Shown here: positions 11,041 to 21,300 of the stretch, piece by piece
How the letters are laid out: each line of letters begins with the position of its first letter
Position numbering within the stretch: position 1 is the first letter of the stretch
Assembly: GCA_013368445.1 (NCBI GenBank)
Contig: JAACJO010000007.1
Coordinates: forward strand, 1,860,001-1,924,000
DNA length: 64,000 nt
Direction: 5' to 3'
From: Leucocoprinus leucothites
Taxonomy: Eukaryota; Basidiomycota; Agaricomycetes; Agaricales; Agaricaceae
Position numbers and translations under genes: made by a program
The notes under the pieces: model-generated
What the model was told of the DNA's origin: nothing
The model's database searches: none
The model's input: the letters and a program-made list of their open reading frames with translations, nothing else

Positions 11041-11213
11041 GCAAATTAAAGAAGAAAAAAGTGAAATGGAAAGGGAATTGGGATTGGAAAGAGCAGATGC
11101 ATTGAGGTGGAGGAGACTCTCTGGTGCACAGATGAGCTCAACACAACCCTCAGTCTGTGCACAGATGAGCTCAATGCAACCCTCAGTCTGTGCAGAGTCC
11201 TGAGGGCCGCTCT

Positions 11214-12146
11214 CTATTTTTCCGAACTCTTTTCAGAGTCCTTGGCGGGAGCCACTTTGATCTTGCAGATCTTGGCCCTGTTCTGCTTCCTGTGGCATTG
11301 GTCAACCTTGTGACCTTTACCACCGCAGAACAAGCAGAGGTCTTCATTGATACAGCATTTGCATTCTTCGGGAGTAAGTTTGCCATCCTTGCCTAGCTTG
11401 TCAGAAATATCTGGTTTCGCAGGATGGGTCGAGGAGCATTGCTGGTTAGAGGTGGATGGAGTGGGGGTAGCAGATTTGGAGGGGGCCTGAGAGAGATTGT
11501 GATTGTTGTTGCTATTACTGCTGCTGCTGTTGTTGTTGTTGCTGCCCTGATTAAAATTAGAAGGTTGTGATGAAGAGCTGTGCAGTGGATTAGGCTGAGG
11601 GTTGTTCGAGGAGTTGGAGGGTTTGGATTGCTTGCGCTTGGCAAGATCCTTTTCCATGGCACAGGCACATGCTTGTTCATGATTGCATTCCCAATAGTGA
11701 CCGTCAATGAGCATAGCCATGCGGAGCATTTCCTGGAAGGTATCAGGTTTACCCTGTTCGCAGGTACTGATAGGGTCCTGAATGCAATTAGGGAGACCCT
11801 TGTAATAGCAATAGCAGAGGACCTCGTCACCCCAACCAAGCTGAGTGGCATACTTCATAAATTCAATGTTATAGGTGGTGATTTTATCGCCTGATTTCAT
11901 TCAGAGGTTGTCCAGCAATTCAGCCACTTCTGATTTTGGGTTGGCTATACTGAAATGCATGTGGAGCTTGCGGATGAAGGAGTTCCAGTCAGATATCCAA
12001 TCGTGGAAAACACCTTGCTCTTCCTGAGTAAGGGCAACCTCAAACCAGTCTAGGGCTACGCCAGTGAGGTAGGTCATGGCAAAGTTGACCTTTTGACTGT
12101 CCTCTTGAAATTGAGTTGGGTTGGCATGGAAGTAGAGGTGGCATTG
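11214..12146 (-). pseudogene. Middle and C-terminal gag of gypsy A
   Basis: The minus strand encodes a retrotransposon gag capsid region (FAMTYLTGVALDWFE, then FIRKLHMHFSI), an in-frame TGA at 11901-11903 and then 228 open codons with a Ser/Asn/Pro-rich linker and a CCHC zinc knuckle (CLFCGGKGHKVDQC). Gag forms the particle that packages element RNA. The TGA fits a CGA-to-TGA change. The N-terminal part lies beyond LINE-2 at 16309-16680. Confidence 0.75.
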
Positions 12147-12161
12147 AATGAGGAAGGTCTT
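12147..12161. repeat. Left target-site duplication of LINE-2
   Basis: AATGAGGAAGGTCTT here is repeated at 16294-16308. The last T bases merge into the poly(T) run that starts the minus-strand element. Confidence 0.9.
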
Positions 12162-13536
12162 TTTTTTTTTTTTTTTTTTAAATCAATGAATTTATATAGC
12201 GGTGCTCGATTGCAGTCCACTTTCAACTAAATATTACAAGCAGACGGTACACTACAGCAAGCTGGAGTACACGAAGTGGTCAAAGACCGCTTGAGACAAA
12301 GACTATACACAATTAGTCCAGCAATATAGAAAAGACTCGATAGAGACTATTGAACAAGGTGTCATACACAGAGATCGGACTCAAAGGAAAAGAAGAGGGA
12401 TGAAATAAGTGAGTATAGTTCACCTTCATTTGGTTCGGCAGGCACAGGAGCTTGAGGTGGCAGTGGACGTGTGTCATGATTGGTAAAGGCAAAGGCGGCC
12501 GGGTTCTTTTTCAAGAGCTCAACAAGGAACTCGTACTGAGGGAAAGCGCATTGCACCCATTGAGTGCGGAAGGGATAGAGGGGGCAGTAACACAGGATAT
12601 GATGTCGTGTTTCCAGGCGATGGCCACAATGACAGGACTTGGGCTCGAGGGGGAAGAACCTCTCGCAATAAGCTCCAATAGGAGCATGATTGAGAATGGC
12701 GCAGGACATACACGCACATAATGATGGTGATTCATTAGCTAAGGAAAGCCAGGTGCCCCCCTTGACATAAGTGGGGATGAGGAACTTGCGATTCTTTTTG
12801 GAAAGAAGGAAACTGCTGCTGCGGTACTTCTTCTTCCAGAAAGTGGACTCCCAGGATTTCTGGCAATCGTTGGTGATTTTGCGTCGCAAGAAGTCGAGAG
12901 TGGCGCCTAATCAAGGGGGGGCGTGTATGCGTGTGGAAGTGACGTTATTGTGGACTTTAAGGTGGGGCTTCCAGCGCCATTTGGAAGGGACGTCCCAGAA
13001 ATCGATAGAATGAGAAGATTTGGCCGTGAGCCAGTCGGATAAGAGTCGGCAGACTTGGATGGAGTGTGATTGGCTTGAGTGTATGGAGGGATCAACTGCT
13101 AGCTTGGCTGCTGGGAGACAGTCAGTGATGAGGATGATGTGGTCACACTGAAGGGAAATGGCCTTGGCGATGCCAATATGAATGGAGTAGAGTTCGGCAT
13201 CAGTAGACGACGCTCGACTGCTAGCCTGTTTTGCATGGGACACTTGCCGTCCGCTGCGATATAGATGTGCCGCCGAAACTGCCTGAAGGGAACCTACAAG
13301 TGGGACAGAAGCATCAGTAACAACTGAAATACAATTGCGATCAGAAGAAGAAGAGGAAAAAACCGATTCAAGAGACGATACATGTTTATACATTTCGTGT
13401 TTATCCGAGCGATTGCAGGGGTGAAAGTGAATAGAATCAGGAAAGATGTCCATAAGACAAGATCCAGGCTTTGATTCAGGAGCGAATGGAGAAAAGGAGT
13501 CAGAAAGATGAGAGAGAGAACTATCTACATCAATAA

Positions 13537-13549
13537 GGGGGCCTTTGAC
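13537..13549. repeat. Left target-site duplication of the ORF1-only LINE
   Basis: GGGGGCCTTTGAC, repeated at 15854-15866. It lies inside the LINE-2 ORF2, which continues across both copies. Confidence 0.9.
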
Positions 13550-13724
13550 ATCCCTCCTTGACCTCTTACCACCACCATCGAAAGTTGGTGTTTGATTAGA
13601 CGTCTAGTTTTACATCGTATTCTACCTGTTTTACATGGGTAAATGAAAGTCTAAAGCCAACCGGCCACCGCCTCGCTCCACCAAGTCCGTCAACGCTTCC
13701 GACGACGAGCTCAACATCGCCGAG

Positions 13725-15503
13725 ATGTCCGAGGATGAACATCTCGACCCATACGACGACCTGTGCAACGTCCACGGCTTCTCTGGACCTCGGTCCTCCA
13801 TCCCAGAGGCTGACCTTGAGTCACCTCCTCGCCCGGTGCCTGGTGACGTTTTGTCCCTCGTGCCTACTTCTCAACCTCCAGTGGCTTTGAGCCCCACAGG
13901 TCCTTCCACCGCCGCCCCCAGCGGCTCTATCGCACCCCGGGCTGGCCCCTCTGCTCCCTCTTCCATCAGACCTGACTTGGAGGAGGAGGCCCTCGCTGCC
14001 TATGAAGGTCTTCGTCGATTCGGGAGATGGTTCTCAAATCTTGATCCCGCCGCTGTCATGACCGACACGGCCCGACGCTCGTTTGCTCTCTACGTCTGTG
14101 GGAGCATGTGGGAATTCAGGAAGAGGGGCTGGGCCGATACCCAGCTCACTCCAATGTTTCAGAAGCAGGGGTGGCCTACGGTCGACTCTTTCCTTCGCTC
14201 TGGGGCCATTTCGACCGGCCCTAATCAACCACACGGCGACCACGAGTCGTCCCGCGGATCTGCTGACAAAGCGGGTCCACGTGACATTAGTATGGGTGAC
14301 CCTGAAGCGCCCAAACAACCGCCCCCGGATCATCGGCCCGTCCCGGCCCGTCCCACTTTACCGCCCAAGCAAGCGCCCACCAAAGCGCGCACTAGCGGCC
14401 CCCCCCAAGCTAGGGCTAGGTCTGATGGCCAAGCTCACCGAGCGCCCACCAAAGCGCCCCCTCCCTCCACCTCGGTCAAGAAATCCTTCGCCGAGGCGGC
14501 CCGCCCCGCCGGGGTTGTGTCACTCATCAAGTTGGCGCAATCCCACCCCGATCTCGACCCTGATCGCATCACCGCTCTGCATCAGGCTGCCCAAGCCGCC
14601 GCTCCCGCCACTCGGAAGCCGCGCATGACAACCGCGGGCCCCACCCGCCGCCAACTTTTCCTTGACTTCGTCGGCAGTGCTGATGAGGTCACTTATCTCC
14701 ATCACAAGGCCATGCGCCTTCTCAACGACTCCCTCTCCCGCACCAAGTTGATCTTGCGTGTGGAGAACATCACTAAGGCGTACAGCACGATCGCGCTGCA
14801 CACCTCCTCCGTTCCCTCTGACGCCGACTGTGACGTCATTGAGTCCTCCATCCCCTCCGTCTTCACCGCCCCCTTTGCGATCAAGACGCGCCGCCCCAGG
14901 TCGAGGTCCTACCTTAAGGTCCTCGATGTCCCCTACTTTGTGAATGGTGTCCGCATCACGCCGAATCACGTGACTGACCGCATGCGACTGTCCGCCTTCA
15001 AGGACATTTTCGCAGATGTTTCTTCCGTGCGCATCATGCGCAACTCCACCAGAGCCGACACTGCCACCGTCTGGTTCGACCTCTGGGACTCTCAATCAGG
15101 AGCGAGCGCCAAGAAGCTCCTGGGCAAGTACCTCCACTTCGAGGGTGTTCAGTCCGTAATCCGGGCTGCGCGCACTCACCCAGGCAGTCCTCAGTGTCAG
15201 CGTTGCTGGCGCTGGGGTCACTCTACCTCATCGTGCCGCGCCCGTGCGTTGCGATGCGCCGCCTGCGGCGGTCCTCATCGTACTGAGAACCACCGCTCCC
15301 ACTTGAGCTGTTGTAAGGGGAGTCCGAAAGCCAAACCCCCTATCCCGCCCACCGCCGCCGAGGATCCCTGTCCTCACATCAAGTGCATCAACTGCGCCAA
15401 GTCGCATGCAGCTGACAATCGCAAGTGCCCATTCTGGCGACACCAGTTTGACCGGCTTTGGCTTGAAAACCATCGCTGCGATGCCGCTCGGTCGCGTCTG
15501 TAG
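13725..15503 (+). CDS. ORF1 protein of the ORF1-only LINE (RNA-binding, three zinc knuckles)
   Basis: A 592-codon open frame. The N-terminus is acidic and Pro-rich. A helical segment (residues 85-150) precedes a basic Ala/Pro linker. A conserved block with SFAEAAR and TAGPTRRQLF leads into an RRM-like region, and the C-terminus carries CQRCWRWGHSTSSC, CAACGGPH and CINCAKSH zinc knuckles. All of it aligns with LINE-1 ORF1. An upstream in-frame ATG at 13635 reads MGK, then TGA (13644), then KSKANRPP, so the original start may have been there and ATG 13725 is the first start after that stop. GC-rich third positions set it apart from LINE-1, suggesting a different subfamily. Confidence 0.8.
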   Translation: MSEDEHLDPYDDLCNVHGFSGPRSSIPEADLESPPRPVPGDVLSLVPTSQPPVALSPTGPSTAAPSGSIAPRAGPSAPSSIRPDLEEEALAAYEGLRRFGRWFSNLDPAAVMTDTARRSFALYVCGSMWEFRKRGWADTQLTPMFQKQGWPTVDSFLRSGAISTGPNQPHGDHESSRGSADKAGPRDISMGDPEAPKQPPPDHRPVPARPTLPPKQAPTKARTSGPPQARARSDGQAHRAPTKAPPPSTSVKKSFAEAARPAGVVSLIKLAQSHPDLDPDRITALHQAAQAAAPATRKPRMTTAGPTRRQLFLDFVGSADEVTYLHHKAMRLLNDSLSRTKLILRVENITKAYSTIALHTSSVPSDADCDVIESSIPSVFTAPFAIKTRRPRSRSYLKVLDVPYFVNGVRITPNHVTDRMRLSAFKDIFADVSSVRIMRNSTRADTATVWFDLWDSQSGASAKKLLGKYLHFEGVQSVIRAARTHPGSPQCQRCWRWGHSTSSCRARALRCAACGGPHRTENHRSHLSCCKGSPKAKPPIPPTAAEDPCPHIKCINCAKSHAADNRKCPFWRHQFDRLWLENHRCDAARSRL

Positions 15504-15793
15504 GGTTCTCTTCCCTGCAGGTCGCATTGTCCGCCCCCGCGCTGTGCGCGGTGGGTCATCGAGGTCCATGCTGTGCATTTTCCATCCGCCGGTAAATCAG
15601 AACAACCCGACTTGTATTGTAGTATGCTTTCATTTCGAACTATGTACCACTGCGTGAAGATATCGTTTGTACTAAGCGGACTTCGGACTCGTATATGTAT
15701 ACCTAGCTATGTAGATGTGTAGTTGGTAGCGGTACTTTCTGCATGTTGTAGTAGTTGGGCGCGGACTGCTATCGCGCACCGCGTTATAAATTG

Positions 15794-15812
15794 GCGACCC
15801 CTCTGGGGTCGC
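15794..15812 (+). other. Perfect hairpin before the poly(A) tail of the ORF1-only LINE
   Basis: GCGACCCC-TCT-GGGGTCGC gives an 8-bp GC-rich stem with a 3-base loop, nine bases before the poly(A) run. It is absent at this exact site in LINE-1, which instead has an 8-bp stem further upstream. Confidence 0.6.
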
Positions 15813-15814
15813 GT

Positions 15815-15853
<39 letters not shown>

Positions 15854-15856
<3 letters not shown>

Positions 15857-15866
15857 GGCCTTTGAC
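15854..15866. repeat. Right target-site duplication of the ORF1-only LINE
   Basis: Second copy of GGGGGCCTTTGAC, immediately after the poly(A) run. Confidence 0.9.
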
Positions 15867-16293
15867 TTTAGCTTTTTTGGCCGGAGTAAGAAGGCGAAGC
15901 GATTGGGGATGAGGGGAGGAGTTAAGAGAGAAATTGTCAGATAAAAGAGAACATAGCGCATGATTAGAGGATAAAGTAGAGACTCGATACAATGAATGAA
16001 TAGCTAATTTATGAAGGTGGAGGTGAATTGGAATAAGTCCAGCAATGCTTTCAGTGCCGCCTGATGGGGAAGTGTGGAAGGCACCAGTGATCCAGAGAGC
16101 CGCGTGTCTTTGCATAGATGATAAGGACTTGAGAAGCGCCTTGTTACGAGCGCCTTCAAAGTACCAGAGTCGGAATCCATACGTGGCCACGGGGACAACA
16201 CATGACCTATAGAGCAGACATTTTTGTAGAGGGAGGAGGCCTTGGGTGGAGTTGCCTAGCATACTCATAGCTTTCACTGTGGATAATGCTTTA

Positions 16294-16308
16294 AATGAGG
16301 AAGGTCTT
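16294..16308. repeat. Right target-site duplication of LINE-2
   Basis: Second copy of AATGAGGAAGGTCTT, marking the truncated 5' end of LINE-2 and the return to gypsy A gag. Confidence 0.9.
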
Positions 16309-16680
16309 AAGCTTCTCCAGGTCTGTTCCACTGAATGTATCCAGGAGGTGAGCTTTATTGATGGGAGCCATATTAGGCTGAGGACAATTGTCAAGGTTGT
16401 CAGCGAGCCAAGACAATGCATCGGCTAGACAACCTTGAAAGTGATCACAATGATGAGGATGAGGTAGAGGAGTAGGAAGGTCATTGGATGAGGAAGAGGA
16501 TGAGTCATCATCATCTGGGTCATTGTCAGCAGGGTCATCGGGATTCTTGGGGCTACCAAGGTGATCTTCAATGTCTTCCCAATCATCGTTTTCATTATCC
16601 TGGTGAGGAGGATCAACATAGTCAAGACCATCCTCATCACCCAGTTCTGAAGGACCGGATGGATCCCGATTGGGTGGCAT
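16309..16680 (-). pseudogene. N-terminal gag of gypsy A
   Basis: From an ATG at 16680 the minus strand encodes an acidic Asp/Ser-rich leader and then MAPINKAHLLDTFSGTDLEKL, the usual start of a Ty3/gypsy gag homology region. Its continuation (QCHLYFHANPTQF) is found at about 12146 on the other side of LINE-2. The frame is open up to the insertion site. Confidence 0.7.
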
Positions 16681-16795
16681 ACCGCCAGAAGGTGCAGAAC
16701 ACACAACCAATCTCAATGAAACCTTTGCTAGACTTGAAAACTTCCACCAAACAGAACCCCCTACAATCCAAACCAGACCAATTGAAACCCAAGGA

Positions 16796-18112
16796 ATGCC
16801 TTCACAAGGATCTTCCACCATTACCACCCATTCACAATCAGAATCCAAAACCTCTTACAGATCACAAAGAGAAGGATCGTCAATGGAATCCGACAAACCT
16901 TATAGAGGATCCAAAACCTTGGCAGCAAATACATTTGGATATAGGGCAAACAACCCAGAATACAATGTCTATCAACCAATGCAAAGTTCCAAAGGGAAAG
17001 GACCGCCTGGAAATCCAGATGGAGGAGGAGGCGGAGGAGGAGGTGGAGGAGGTGGAGGAGGATTCTTTGGACAACCACAACAACACAACCCACAAAACAA
17101 CTACAGAGAAATTAAATACGACCTACCCAAAGAGTTCAATGGCACTGCTCAGGATTACCAAAGATGGAAAGAGCAACTTTCGCTCTACTTCTTGGCAAAC
17201 CGTGATCAACTCCCATCTGATCATGACATCATCATCTGTGCACTCTACAACATGGGAGAAGGAGCAAGTTTCTGGCGAAGAGGTTTCCTTACCCATCACA
17301 TGCAAAACGGAGTACCTACCTTTGGTTCTGCTGAAGCATTTTGGCAAGCCCTGGATCAATCATTCTTACCCTTCAACGAAAGCGAAAGCTTCCTCAGAAA
17401 GTGGCTCGCACTCAAACAATTGCAAAGACCCATTGAAACCTATATCATGGAGTTCAGAATCCTGGTTAACCGAGCCGGAGTCAGAGAAACCCAACAACTC
17501 ATTCATCAATTCCGAGAAGGTCTCGACCCGAGCATTGCAATCCGAGCTATTTCAAAACATCCAGGAAACAACTTGGAGGAATGGTTCACAGCGGCACGTG
17601 CGGCAGAAGAAACTGAAAGAATGGAGGCAGACTATTATTGAAGACACCCCCAGATATACTCCCGAAGAAAGATGGCAAAACCGAAAAGGCGTAATCATTA
17701 CCAGAGTCAAGGCTACATCCCGCCCCAACCTAATAGAGACCCGAATGCAATGGACGTCAATGCTATGGAAGCATTACTTCAGAACTTCATGATTTCTCAA
17801 GGCTACCAACAAAACAATGATTCATTGTCTGATGAAAGTGAAGACGACAATGAAGATCATCAAGAAAACGTTAAGCAGTCAATCTTACAAGTGTTCGATA
17901 TGATCCTTTCTTCCCGTCAAAAGGAAAACCTCAGAAAAGGAACATGCTTCGAATGTGAGCAAACAGGACACTTTGCTCAAGGCTGTCCCAAGTGTAAAGC
18001 ACGCCTTTCAAAAATCCCACAAAACTCCCAATCCAAGAATGCCAAACATAAGCGACCTGTATCGCCTAGGAAACCACGTGATAATGACAAGAAGAACCAG
18101 AGACGCTTCTAA
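16796..18112 (+). pseudogene. Gypsy B gag with poly-Gly linker and zinc knuckle
   Basis: The frame is open from upstream of 16680, and the first ATG is at 16796. It encodes a low-complexity leader, a (GGA)n-coded poly-Gly run (about 17023-17062), the capsid-like region (REIKYDLPKEFNGTAQDYQ ... WLALKQLQRPIETYIMEF), then TGA at 17639-17641, and resumes in the same frame to a CCHC knuckle, CFECEQTGHFAQGC. The TGA sits where YY-R-HPQ would be expected (CGA origin). The same frame may continue past TAA 18110 and TAG 18239 toward the protease. Confidence 0.75.
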
Positions 18113-18399
18113 AGCATGCAACTTAATGAAATCGTCCAAAGCATCCCTAACAATGAAGAAGTTGTAAACATCTACAATGAGCATGCAGATCAACCCGGAT
18201 TCGTCCATCGAGAAATCCAGGATTTTGTCTCAGACAATTAGCATCCACGTCTAATTCGTCAAAACCCTCTACCGGACAGTGCATACCCTCTTATTTATCC
18301 TCTCGATCATCAACCCCAGATTCAAACGGACCTATTTATTTCTCGAATGGACTACAGAACGATAGTTACCCCAGACCAAAGACCCCGACCGGACTCTCT

Positions 18400-21300
18400 T
18401 ATTTAAATGAAGTTTCCCTTACCCCCATGCAATCCAACACTCTTTATCTTCCCCTCAAAGTGCACCTACCCGAGAGAACCATGGATACCTTAGCACTCCT
18501 TGATTCAGGAGCAGGAACTGATCTTATTGACCAAGATCTCATAAACAAATGGAAACTTCTGAGAAGAAAACTTCCAAAACCACTTGCCATCAGGAATGGA
18601 GATGGATCAGTTGTAGAAAATGCATCCATCACCGATTATGTAGTAATCGAAACTACCATTTACGGAAAATGAATCAAAACCAATGTGATCGTCGCAAACC
18701 TAGGACAACTACAAATAATCTATGGAATCCCATGGTTTTCAAAACACAACCCTGACATAGATTGGACCAAGAAGACCCTTTCTTGGTGATCCTACCTTGA
18801 AAACCAAGAATTCACTACCTTACTAGATTCAGCATTTCCCAACACAATCAGACTGGATGAATTCAACCTGTCAGACAAAGACTTCATTGAATTCAATGCC
18901 AAAACATCACACTCTCAGACATTCGCCCAACAACACGGAGAAAAGAAAGAAACCGATCCCACAAAAATCATACCCAATTATCTTCATGAATTCCTCGACC
19001 TCTTCAGCGAAAAGAAAAGCGAACGATTCCCACCATCTCAAACCTATGACCACAAAATTGAGATGAAACCATCTTTTCAACCCAAAGCTTTTCCCTCATA
19101 CAAGTTATCATATGGAGAAACCCTTGAACTCGATAAATTCTTAGAAGAAAATCTACGAAAGGGATACATTCGACCATCGAAGTCACCAATGGCTTCTCCT
19201 TTCTTCTTTGTATCCAAGAAAAACAGATCTTTGAGACCATGTCAAGAGTATCGATACCTCAACGAATATACCATCAAAAATGCCTATCCAATCCCTAGTA
19301 TCCAATCAATACTCGATCAACTTCAAGGATCGAAATATTTCACAGCACTCGACGTATGACTTGGATACAACAACATTCGCATTTTCAATGGAGATCAATG
19401 GAAAGGAGCTTTCCGTACACATAAAAGGTTATTTGAACCCACTGTTATGTTCTTTGGAATGTGCAATAGCCCAGCAACATTCCAAAACATGATGGACACC
19501 ATCCTCGCTCCTCTCATTCATCAAAATAAGGTTATCGTATACATGGACGATGTGTTAATTCATGCGAAAACAAAACAGGAACTATGAGAAATCACCTGCC
19601 AAGTATTCGAAATTTTCCGAAAACATGATCTCTATCTCAAAGCAGAAAAATGTGATTTCGAAAAAGAAAAATTGGCATACCTAGGATTCATAATTTCACT
19701 GGATGAAGTATGCATGGACCCAATAAAACTCAAAGGAATAGTGGATTGGCCAATACCCAAGAACCCACGAGATATTTGCAAATTCATTGGTTTTTGCAAC
19801 TTCTACCGAAAATTCATACGAAATTATGCCCACTATGCAGCTCCTCTCAATGCCCTCCTTCGCAAAAATCAACCATTTCAATGGAATTCAGAAGCTCAAT
19901 CATCCTTCGACACTCTCAAAAGGAAATTTCTACAAGAGCCTGTTCTTATAACCCCTGACCCAACCAAACCCTTTGAAATACAAACCGACACCTCAAATCA
20001 TGCATCAGGCGCAGTTTTACTTCAAAAGGATTCGAATGGTATCATGCACCCATGTTTCTTCCACTCAAAAGGATTTTCCCCTACCAAAAAATGTGACCAC
20101 ACTTCCGAACAAGAATTCCTAGCAATCATCCACACACTGCAAGAATGGCGACACTACATTGATGGCTCACCACACGAAACCGTCGTATGGACAGATCATG
20201 ACAATATCATCCATTGGGCTAAACCATCAAAGTTATCCCGATGGACAATTCAATGGTCTGCCCTCATCAGTGCCCATAAAGTCAAGATTCGCCATATTGC
20301 CGGCATCAAAAATGTCGCGGCTGATGCACTCTCACGCCGACCCGACCACACTACCAAAGAAGAAGAAAAACCACAAGTGGCCATTCCTGCCCATATGTTT
20401 GATACATCATCCTTCCCAGCAATGGACATTGATATCCTCGATCCGGAAATCGAAGAATCACTCCCAACAAAACCCAATGGCTTACCTCACATCGACGAAA
20501 AAGGACATTTCACACTCCCCGCCAACAACACATTCAAGAAGCGTCTACTTCAATGAGTACACGACGCCCCAGCAGCAGGACACCCTGGTACAACTGAAAC
20601 CATACGCAAACTAGAAGAATACATTACATGGCCTGGAATGAGAGCTTTCGTCAAGAACTATGTGAAAGGATGCCCCATCTGTCAACAACACAAGATCAAC
20701 AGATGCCCTTTCAAGCCCCCACTCCAACCCATTAAAGGACTACGCTCTCTTCAACCATTCACACAAATAGCTATGGATCTCATCACCGATCTTCCAGAAG
20801 TCGATGGATTCAACTCTATTTTGTCTGTAGTGGACCATGGACTCACAAAAGGGATAATTATAGTACCAACACGAAAAGAAGCCACTGCAGATCACATCTC
20901 TGATCTGTTAATCAAAAACATCTTCTCGTGCTTTGGAACCCCAGACAAAATTATCTCAGATCAAGACCCTAGATTCATTGCTAAATCTGTCCAAGCTCTG
21001 TTCAAGAAACTAGGAATAGAACACACATGATCTACTGCATACCACCCTGATTCCAACAGTACCACCAAACACTTCAACCAGGAAATTGAAATGTACCTTT
21101 CTGCTTACTGCTCCAAGAACACACTTGACTGGCCAAAGAAACTACCATCCTCAATCCGACAGTACCACCAAATGCTTCAACCAGGAAATCGAAATGTACC
21201 TTTCTGCTTACTGCTCCAAGAACGCACTTGACTGGCCAAAGAAACTACCCCTCGTCGAATTCGCACACAACTCCAGAACCCATTCAAATCGATCATAAAC

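Larger units (their letters stand above)
13550..15853 (+). mobile_element. ORF1-only LINE (2.3 kb), nested in LINE-2
   Basis: The element has a 5' end like those at 1-70 and 3755, a 592-codon ORF1, a 3' UTR of about 330 bases and a poly(A) tail of about 33 bases, all between perfect 13-bp target-site duplications. No endonuclease or reverse transcriptase is encoded. The last 60 bases before the tail resemble the LINE-1 end (GCGGACTGC-ATCG-GCACCGC-TATAAATT ... TTGATTT). This is the layout of a half-LINE that borrows the enzyme of a full-length relative. An internal deletion derivative of one autonomous family is the simplest origin. Confidence 0.85.
12162..16293 (-). mobile_element. LINE-2: 5'-truncated minus-strand relative of LINE-1, itself split by an ORF1-only LINE
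   Basis: A poly(T) run at the low-coordinate side is the poly(A) tail of a minus-strand LINE. Its 3' UTR and ORF2 closely resemble LINE-1. The copy begins within the RT thumb region (ALSTVKAMSML), about residue 405 of the frame that opens at 7710 in LINE-1, so the 5' half was never inserted, a usual outcome of target-primed reverse transcription. The 2.3 kb nested element at 13550-15853 interrupts it. Removing that leaves about 1.8 kb. Confidence 0.9.
12362..16293 (-). pseudogene. LINE-2 ORF2 remnant (RT end, RNase H, C-terminal zinc motif)
   Basis: Coding sense runs from 16293 down to 15867, jumps the nested element, and continues from 13536 to 12362. It includes the post-RT region, the RNase H-like domain (VVTDASVP, ITDCLPAAK) and the final CHCGHRLETRHHILCYC motif. 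A TGA near 12908 replaces the Trp found in LINE-1 at the same position (HAPPW), a G-to-A change on the coding strand. No endonuclease or RT catalytic motif is present, so it is dead on arrival. Confidence 0.85.
1372..16690 (-). mobile_element. Gypsy A: Ty3/gypsy chromovirus, broken and hosting nested LINEs
   Basis: Read on the minus strand from high to low coordinates, the element shows gag N-terminus (16680-16309), gag middle and zinc knuckle (12146-11214), aspartic protease (11040-10762), reverse transcriptase (3754-2594), integrase C-terminus (2555-2151) and the end of a chromodomain (about 1856-1663). LINE-2 interrupts gag and LINE-1 interrupts the protease-RT linker; in both cases the coding sense resumes exactly across the target-site duplication. 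RNase H and the integrase core are missing between 2594 and 2555. No LTR could be recognised at either end, so both outer limits are approximate. Confidence 0.85.

Noticed and set aside
16488..17792. A 434-codon open frame on the plus strand.
   Set aside because: It overlaps gypsy B gag in a different frame. The gag frame carries the recognisable capsid motifs, and this one looks like an off-frame reading of biased sequence.
17639..21030. TGA codons as recoded sense or selenocysteine codons.
   Set aside because: They occur in unrelated retroelement ORFs together with TAA stops, deletions and frameshifts; decay explains them.
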